Source: a virus. Taken from it: 42,554 bases of DNA. Below, in pieces: positions 38,105 to 42,554 of this stretch (its first letter is position 1; each line of letters starts with the position of its first letter). The position numbers and the translations under genes are program-made. The notes beneath the pieces were generated by a model. It was not told the DNA's origin and searched no databases. It worked only from the letters and a program-made list of their open reading frames with translations. The stretch covers positions 1-42,554 of the IMG/VR virus record IMGVR_UViG_3300036766_000371, one strand, 5' to 3'.

Positions 38105-38536
38105 CTACTTCGAGGCTTTGCGCTCGAAGTCGACCGGAATGTTGACTGTTCCGCCGGTGGATTTCAAGATGGACGTGACGTTCGCGTACACCTTGCCCTC
38201 CTTGCCCTCGACGTGTTGGATGACCAACCGCGCTTGCGTCCCCAACAGAGTTTCCAAGTCGAACGAGCCGGAAGCCGGCACCTTGGTGATCTGCTTGACG
38301 GTCTTAGTCATGGTCGCCTTCTCATGCAGCGACTTGGTGAAGGTTTGAAAGGCACGCATGGTGCGGCCCTCCTGATCGACCTCGGAGGTCAACCAGACGA
38401 AGCGGACCTTCTCTTTCGGTCCAAAGGCGGTGTCCACTACCCCGAGATCGACAATGTCGGCCAAGACGGCGGCATAGACGCCCTCCGGCAGAATCTCGTA
38501 GTCTTTCCCTGAGTCGATTGAAACGATGATTGGCAT
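38105..38536 (-). CDS. Probable single-stranded DNA-binding-type protein, 143 aa
   Basis: The start MPIIVSIDSGKDYEILPEGV with YAAVLADIVDLG, KVRFVWLTSEV and the final VNIPVDFERKASK fits a group of phage proteins encoded next to helicases and recombinases, with an OB-like strand pattern and a KSLHEKATMTKTVKQITK segment. I infer ssDNA binding; there is no diagnostic motif. ATG 38536 has a fine AAGGAG; the frame is open to 38701 next to the preceding stop, so a 198-aa form is possible. Confidence 0.55.
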   Translation of the reverse strand: MPIIVSIDSGKDYEILPEGVYAAVLADIVDLGVVDTAFGPKEKVRFVWLTSEVDQEGRTMRAFQTFTKSLHEKATMTKTVKQITKVPASGSFDLETLLGTQARLVIQHVEGKEGKVYANVTSILKSTGGTVNIPVDFERKASK

Positions 38537-38705
38537 GTTTGTATTTCTCCTTTTTGGTTTTGGTCTAAGCCCTTGAAATTTCTCCGAAGGCGTAAGAGAA
38601 CGCCCGGGCAGTCGTGCGCCAGAGAACAAAGTTCGGTGTGAGATCGCGTTTAGCAGTTCGGAGGGGGTATGGAACAGTTCTCGCCAATCGCGCTCCTTCA
38701 TAGCC

Positions 38706-40316
38706 TCATGAGCCCCCCTTGTACTTTTTCAACATCCGGCAGGCTTTGGAGTTTGCCCACCCGAAGGCTTCCGTTACCATCGGTCCCGTGGCGTTGGGGT
38801 TGGCCCGCACCCACTGGATAAAGGTCTCTTCCGGGCCGATCACGATATTGGGATCAACCCGTGCCAGAACCCCGCCCTGAAACTCCATCTTGAAGACCTC
38901 GGCCCGGGCGTTGCGGAGGAGAAGGGACACCTCTCGCTCTCCCGTCTTCGGGTCTTCAACGATGTCCAGGACGGTGTCCGCCATGCGTGACCAGGCTGCG
39001 GAGCCGAAGGCCCTGTCCCGTGGCGAAGCGTACCGCTCCTTGGGCTTCGTCTTGGGAGTGCCGAGGATGCCGATGATGGAGATGTGATAGTGCTCGGCTA
39101 CTTCCCGAATCTGAGATACCGCGGCGGACACCGCGTCCATCGAAGACTGGTCCTTAACCCACATATCCAGGCCTTCGACCAAAAGAATCTGGGGCCGGTT
39201 ATGCTCCAGGTACACCTTCTCCAGGGCGGGGGCGGGGGGCATCTGTCCCTGCTCTGCCGTCAGGACAAGGTGAGGCAGCTTCGGCACCTTCATCCGGACG
39301 AGGGTGCGAGTAAGGGATGCCCGGCCCCGGTCGCGCATGACAACGAGGAAGGTCTTGCCAAAGGTGTTTCTCCCCAAGAAGGGTTTGCCTTCGGCCTGGG
39401 CGCATAGCATCTGATACGCCAAGGTGGACTTGCCGGACCCCGAAGCGCCTTGGATGAGGTGGATATCTTCCGCGGCGAAGCAGCCTTCGTCCTCACCGGG
39501 CGCGGGGGCGAGAACGAAATCGAAAGGGTCGTGAAGGGCCGGCCTCCCCTTGAGAAGTATCTTGGGGCCGCGATCCATCGGCTTCCGGCGCTCCATGAAG
39601 TGTCTAACAATGTCCAGGACATGCCCCGCCGTTTTGGGCGGGTCGCAGTATTGGAGGTTGATGTCGTTGAGGCGGTCAAAGAAGTCGGTCTCCGTGATCT
39701 CCCCATCCCACATTTTTGCCGCTTGGGAGACGAGCATCGGGTGGCGGCCTTCTCCTTCGCCTAGTGTGTGGCCCTCGGCGGGAAGGGGCGCGGAGACGCG
39801 ATGGCCGGTTCCCGAACGCAGCTTGCTTAACGTAGCGACCAACCAGTCCGGAATGGGGATGATCGGGTCATCGTTGAGGCAGGTATACGCCGGGCCGGTG
39901 GGGTGAATGGAGCCTTCGCCTACCACGTACTTGTTGTTCTGCTTGAACTCGAACAGACCGGGGCAGTCCATATTGCCGGCCTTCCTGGACGCCTCGGTCT
40001 GAAGAAAGTAAATGTGGGGCCGGTTAGCCCGCGCACCTACAATGTAAGTGGGCGGTAGGGGAGTGTTGCCCAGGAGCCCACGTAACTCAGAGTAATTGTC
40101 GCTTTCGAGGATGCAGAAGGTGTTGTCCGCAATCACGCCGTAGTTGGACGTGGGGTAGAGACGCGCCCACTCCGCGATCTGCCCGGGGTCCCGAGTCGCC
40201 TTCTCCGTCCAGGCGGTAAGTAGGGGACGCTTATCGAACGGCTTGAGCGGGTGAACCGCCAACCCACGGCGAAGGGCCTTCTCCGTTATAGCTGCGAAAT
40301 CGTTGTCAGTTACCAT
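38706..40316 (-). CDS. Primase-polymerase and RecA-like helicase fusion, 536 aa
   Basis: Residues 1 to about 165 resemble the N-terminal prim-pol domain of phage replication proteins (AVHPLKPFDKRPLLTAWTEK, NYGVIADNTFCILESD, GSIHPTGPAY). The second half is a RecA-like ATPase with Walker A GASGSGKST (290-298), RPQILLVEGLDMWV as Walker B and IIGILGTPKT as sensor. It probably unwinds and primes the phage replication fork with the polymerase encoded downstream. ATG 40316 has GGGAG upstream; the longer frame enters the preceding gene. The usual DxD of the prim-pol site appears as ESD. Confidence 0.8.
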   Translation of the reverse strand: MVTDNDFAAITEKALRRGLAVHPLKPFDKRPLLTAWTEKATRDPGQIAEWARLYPTSNYGVIADNTFCILESDNYSELRGLLGNTPLPPTYIVGARANRPHIYFLQTEASRKAGNMDCPGLFEFKQNNKYVVGEGSIHPTGPAYTCLNDDPIIPIPDWLVATLSKLRSGTGHRVSAPLPAEGHTLGEGEGRHPMLVSQAAKMWDGEITETDFFDRLNDINLQYCDPPKTAGHVLDIVRHFMERRKPMDRGPKILLKGRPALHDPFDFVLAPAPGEDEGCFAAEDIHLIQGASGSGKSTLAYQMLCAQAEGKPFLGRNTFGKTFLVVMRDRGRASLTRTLVRMKVPKLPHLVLTAEQGQMPPAPALEKVYLEHNRPQILLVEGLDMWVKDQSSMDAVSAAVSQIREVAEHYHISIIGILGTPKTKPKERYASPRDRAFGSAAWSRMADTVLDIVEDPKTGEREVSLLLRNARAEVFKMEFQGGVLARVDPNIVIGPEETFIQWVRANPNATGPMVTEAFGWANSKACRMLKKYKGGS

Positions 40317-40320
40317 TCCG

Positions 40321-41256
40321 CTACTCCCGGCCTTCCTTTGGGTAATAGAGTGTCTTGCGAACAAGGATTGCCTGACGCTTTAGAGATGCGGCGTAGGCGG
40401 CGGCGCAGGCGGTGTCGGCGGCGTAGGCGGCGGCGGCGTAGGTGGCGGCGCAGGTGGTGTCGGCGGCGCAGGCGGCGTGGGCGGCGGCGCAGGCGGCGTG
40501 GGCGGCGGCGTGGGCGGCGGCGCGGGCGGTGTCGGCGGCGCAGGCGGCGGGGGTGGCGGCGGTGGTGGCGTAGGCGGCGGCGTAGGCGGCGGCGCAGGCG
40601 GTGTCGGCGGCAGCGGCGGCGTAGGCGGCGGCGCAGGTGGTGTCGGCGTAGGTGGCGGCGTAGGCGGCGTAGGCGGCAGCGGTGTCGGTGGTGGTGTAGG
40701 TGGTGGCGGCGGCGTAGGCGGCGGCGTAGGCGGCAGCGCCGGCGTAGGCGGTGGTAGCGGCAGCGCCGGCGTAGGCGGCGCGCTTGCCGGCGTAGGCGGT
40801 GGTAGCGGCAGCGCCGGCGTAGGCGGCGCGCTTGCCGGCGTAGGCGGTGGTAGCGGCAGCGCCGGCGTAGGCGGCGCGCTTGCCGGCGGCGGCGGCGCGC
40901 TTGCTGGCGGCGACGTATGTGTAGGCGGCGTAGGCGGCGTAGGCGGCGGCGGCGCCGACGTGTTGAAGTGTATCTTTGCCGTAGGCCCATCGGCGTGCGG
41001 CTTTGATTGCTGCGCGGGGCCGCATTTCCCTTTTAGCTACATACGGCAGAGCGGTTTCGGCGCAGTCGCAGCAAGCGAGCACCAATTCTTTTCGTGAAGG
41101 CCAGCCTTTCTTACCAATCATGCGAGCGCAGAGCCAAAGCAACCAATCGGCCCGCTCGCATTGTTCCCAGGCTTCGGCCAAAGTCTTGTCCTGTGCCCAG
41201 GCCCGGGCCGGCGGACAAGCCTCGAGGTCCTCTAAGAGATTATCGAGATTGGTCAT
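40321..41256 (-). CDS. Ala/Tyr-repeat protein with Imm-5-like N-terminus, 311 aa
   Basis: The first 100 residues (LEACPPARAWAQDKTLAEAW, then CERADWLLWLCARMIG, ACCDCAETALPYV and AIKAARRWAYGKDTLQ) resemble the helical domain of proteins annotated as putative immunity (Imm-5-like). About 190 residues of Ala/Tyr-rich repeat follow (AAYAAAY, with Asp, Thr and Cys at some positions), predicted to be one long helix, and then a basic end. The DNA is a GGCGGCGTA-rich satellite with three exact 48-bp copies. ATG 41256 has GGAGGAA. The role is unknown; related proteins occur in phages and bacteria. Confidence 0.65.
   Translation of the reverse strand: MTNLDNLLEDLEACPPARAWAQDKTLAEAWEQCERADWLLWLCARMIGKKGWPSRKELVLACCDCAETALPYVAKREMRPRAAIKAARRWAYGKDTLQHVGAAAAYAAYAAYTYVAASKRAAAAGKRAAYAGAAATTAYAGKRAAYAGAAATTAYAGKRAAYAGAAATTAYAGAAAYAAAYAAATTYTTTDTAAAYAAYAATYADTTCAAAYAAAAADTACAAAYAAAYATTAATPAACAADTARAAAHAAAHAACAAAHAACAADTTCAATYAAAAYAADTACAAAYAASLKRQAILVRKTLYYPKEGRE
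40741..40884. repeat. Three exact 48-bp tandem repeats
   Basis: Units 40741-40788, 40789-40836 and 40837-40884 are identical and encode a 16-residue piece (AYAGKRAAYAGAAATT) of the Ala/Tyr-repeat protein. They lie within a larger GGCGTA-rich satellite from about 40390 to 40960. Exact identity implies recent expansion. Confidence 0.95.
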
Positions 41257-41302
41257 TGCAAGTTCCTCCGGGCAATCACACGTTTTCGGATCGGCCAGTA
41301 AG

Positions 41303-41428
41303 TCACTTCACCCCGCCTAAGTACGCCAATAGCTGCATCACGGCGAAGTACCAGACGCCGTAGCAGAATGCGAGGGCGGCGACGAAGCCCCAGTTCACGT
41401 TGCGGAGGAAAGCTGTGAGCCGGGTCAC
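41303..41428 (-). CDS. 41-aa membrane protein
   Basis: GTG 41428 overlaps the stop of the preceding gene as GTGA. The product starts (V/M)TRLTAFLRNVNWG and has one long hydrophobic segment (FVAALAFCYGVWYFAVMQLL). A small membrane peptide in the early operon may act on the host envelope. A longer reading from 41488 lies inside the preceding gene and is rejected. Confidence 0.55.
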   Translation of the reverse strand: MTRLTAFLRNVNWGFVAALAFCYGVWYFAVMQLLAYLGGVK

Positions 41429-41745
41429 CGCTTTTTCCCGGCGGCTTTCAGAATGCGGTTGAGGGTGTAGCGAGTAAAATCGCAGCACCCCAAAAAGCCG
41501 TACTGCCTACCAAACATCGCGTTGACACAGGCGCGGCGGCCCCCGGAGTCCCGAATCACAATTGTGACCCAACGGTTGGCGGGCAAGCGGCGGGCGCAGG
41601 CGTAGGCGTAGGCGCGGCGTAACTCCGCAAAGGACACGGACCAGTCATGGTGGTCTAGTGCTGACCCCGTCTGCGTAAGGTGTGTCTTGGTTAGGTGCAG
41701 AACCTCTCCGGTACAGGTTCTTACAACGCCGCTGTTTCGCTTCAT
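41425..41745 (-). CDS. Hypothetical protein, 106 aa
   Basis: The product starts MKRNSGVVRTCTGEVLHLTK, has a middle ELRRAYAYACARRLPANRWV helix and strand, and ends in a basic tail (RILKAAGKKR). A few Cys and His are scattered without a zinc pattern. ATG 41745 has GGGAG upstream, three bases after the methyltransferase stop. It may be a DNA-binding protein given its charge. No family recognised. Confidence 0.6.
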   Translation of the reverse strand: MKRNSGVVRTCTGEVLHLTKTHLTQTGSALDHHDWSVSFAELRRAYAYACARRLPANRWVTIVIRDSGGRRACVNAMFGRQYGFLGCCDFTRYTLNRILKAAGKKR

Positions 41746-41749
41746 TGGG

Positions 41750-42523
41750 CTACTCCCTTTCTAGATATGCGCGGATGAAGGCTTCCGCGACCGGCGCGAC
41801 AATGGCGTTACCATAGCCGCGCAAACGTCCCACGTGGTTGGTAATCCTAGGAGCCAGCGGGCGTGTGCCGGGTTCAACTGGCCGGGCTTTTCCGTCACGG
41901 CAGGGGAGCCAATCGGCGGGGTGCCAGAAACCGTTAGTCGCGCCGTTGCCTGTAGGTCGGCGGCCGATTGATGTTTGGGATTGGTGCTGCAACCCCTCGG
42001 TCCGTGGGGGCCGTTGCACGTATCCGGTGTCGGCCACGAAGTACAAGCGCTGCCGGATATGCGGTGCCCCGAAGCCGCAAGCCGGTAAACTAACCGGCCC
42101 GACGGTGTAGCCGATTGCTTCCAAGTCAGTCTGTACAAGATCGAGCCAACCCTGGCGGATGCCCGCGTCAACCTGTTCCCCAAAAACGACGCTAGGGCGG
42201 CACTGCTCGAGGAGATGGAACCACGCGGGCCATAAGTGCCGCTCGTCAGCAACCCCGCCTCTTTTGCCCGCCGTGCTGAAAGGCTGGCAGGGGCAGGAGC
42301 CGGTCCAGACGGGGCGGTCATCGGGCCATCCGGCTTGACGGAGGGAGTAACTCCAGACTCCGATACCGGCGAAGAAATGGCATTGCGTGTACTGTCTGAG
42401 TTCATCAGGTGCTATGTCCTCAACTGACCGCTCGTCTACTACGCCCGGCGCGATATGCCCGGCCTTGATAAGTTCGCGCAGCCAAGCGGCGGCAAATGAA
42501 TCGTTTTCGTTGTAAAAATTCAT
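41750..42523 (-). CDS. DNA cytosine-5 methyltransferase, Dcm-like, 257 aa
   Basis: The motifs are CHFFAGIGVWSYSLRQAGW (I), WTGSCPCQPFSTAGKRGG (IV, catalytic Cys in PCQ), VVFGEQVDA (VI), PHIRQRLYFVA (VIII) and GYGNAIVAPVAEAFI (X). It is a short C5 methyltransferase with little target-recognition sequence. The N-terminus (MNFYNENDSFAAAWLRELIK) is the usual lead-in for this phage subgroup. Directly upstream of the ATG is a run of 16 C on the coding strand instead of a ribosome site, near the window edge. A long second frame on the same strand runs inside this gene (41761-42405). Confidence 0.85.
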   Translation of the reverse strand: MNFYNENDSFAAAWLRELIKAGHIAPGVVDERSVEDIAPDELRQYTQCHFFAGIGVWSYSLRQAGWPDDRPVWTGSCPCQPFSTAGKRGGVADERHLWPAWFHLLEQCRPSVVFGEQVDAGIRQGWLDLVQTDLEAIGYTVGPVSLPACGFGAPHIRQRLYFVADTGYVQRPPRTEGLQHQSQTSIGRRPTGNGATNGFWHPADWLPCRDGKARPVEPGTRPLAPRITNHVGRLRGYGNAIVAPVAEAFIRAYLERE

Positions 42524-42539
42524 GGGGGGGGGGGGGGGG
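42524..42539. repeat. Homopolymer of 16 G next to the methyltransferase start
   Basis: Sixteen consecutive G on the plus strand lie immediately upstream of the ATG of the leftward gene 41750-42523, where a ribosome site is expected. The window ends 15 bases later with TCGGGCGGCCG, also present at 32-42. The tract may be real and variable or an assembly artefact at a contig end. Confidence 0.85.
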
Positions 42540-42554
42540 AAGATCGGGCGGCCG

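Noticed and set aside
40477-41097. 206-aa plus-strand ORF of almost only Gly and Val
   Set aside because: It is the opposite strand of the Ala/Tyr-repeat gene; the satellite makes several frames open. No ribosome site and no real protein composition.
1-42554. tRNA genes and CRISPR arrays
   Set aside because: No cloverleaf with a TTC-type arm and no regularly spaced repeats were seen by eye; a tRNA scan would be decisive.

Overview
The window looks like a complete or nearly complete genome of a short-tailed (podovirus-like) double-stranded DNA phage of a high-GC bacterium. It has a large terminase, portal, scaffold, N4-gp56-type major capsid protein, a tubular-tail or stabiliser protein, one long tail fibre, a set of large internal virion proteins and a family A DNA polymerase, and no tape measure or sheath. 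I recognise no bacterial housekeeping gene, tRNA or CRISPR array. The host cannot be named; Shine-Dalgarno use and the sigma70-type promoters fit a proteobacterium-like or other Gram-negative host.

Layout. (1) About 63-3263, minus strand: a tightly coupled leftward operon of small proteins, many joined by ATGA overlaps, with a minimal tyrosine recombinase and a probable OB-fold protein. It starts at a near-consensus sigma70 promoter (3289-3317). (2) 3318-4330: the divergent control region, with perfect dyads, a purine-only repeat, 11-bp-phased GC-rich iterons and strong hairpins; this is the best candidate for operators and a replication origin. (3) 4331-32276, plus strand: the late operon. 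In order: a degenerate endonuclease VII, a secreted trypsin-like protease, lysis genes (M15-type endolysin, 3-TM holin, small membrane proteins), fibre-like proteins, an inserted MT-A70 DNA methylase, TerL, portal, scaffold, capsid, a glycosyltransferase/FkbM-methyltransferase cassette, tail proteins, a 975-residue fibre ending in a Hint (hedgehog/intein) domain, and internal virion proteins. (4) 32239-42523, minus strand: the replication and modification operon: small membrane and zinc proteins, a DNA polymerase A split into two overlapping ORFs, a DUF1599/Nmad1-like protein, two PD-(D/E)XK-type nucleases, two C5 DNA methyltransferases, a probable ssDNA-binding protein, a primase-helicase and an Ala/Tyr-repeat protein.

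The leftward genes at the left edge and at the right edge would form one continuous operon if the ends were joined, and the ends share an 11-bp sequence, so I infer a circular or circularly permuted map with two divergent operons from about 3.5-4.1 kb that converge near 32.3-32.8 kb. At the convergence a single 42-bp element is both a plus-strand terminator and a near-consensus minus-strand promoter.

The most unusual points are the Hint domain ending the tail fibre, the glycan-modification cassette inside the head/tail operon, the split DNA polymerase, the MT-A70 gene framed by 28-bp direct repeats, the loss of zinc ligands in the endonuclease VII with an orphan zinc-finger ORF after the capsid gene, and several structured or repeated control elements.
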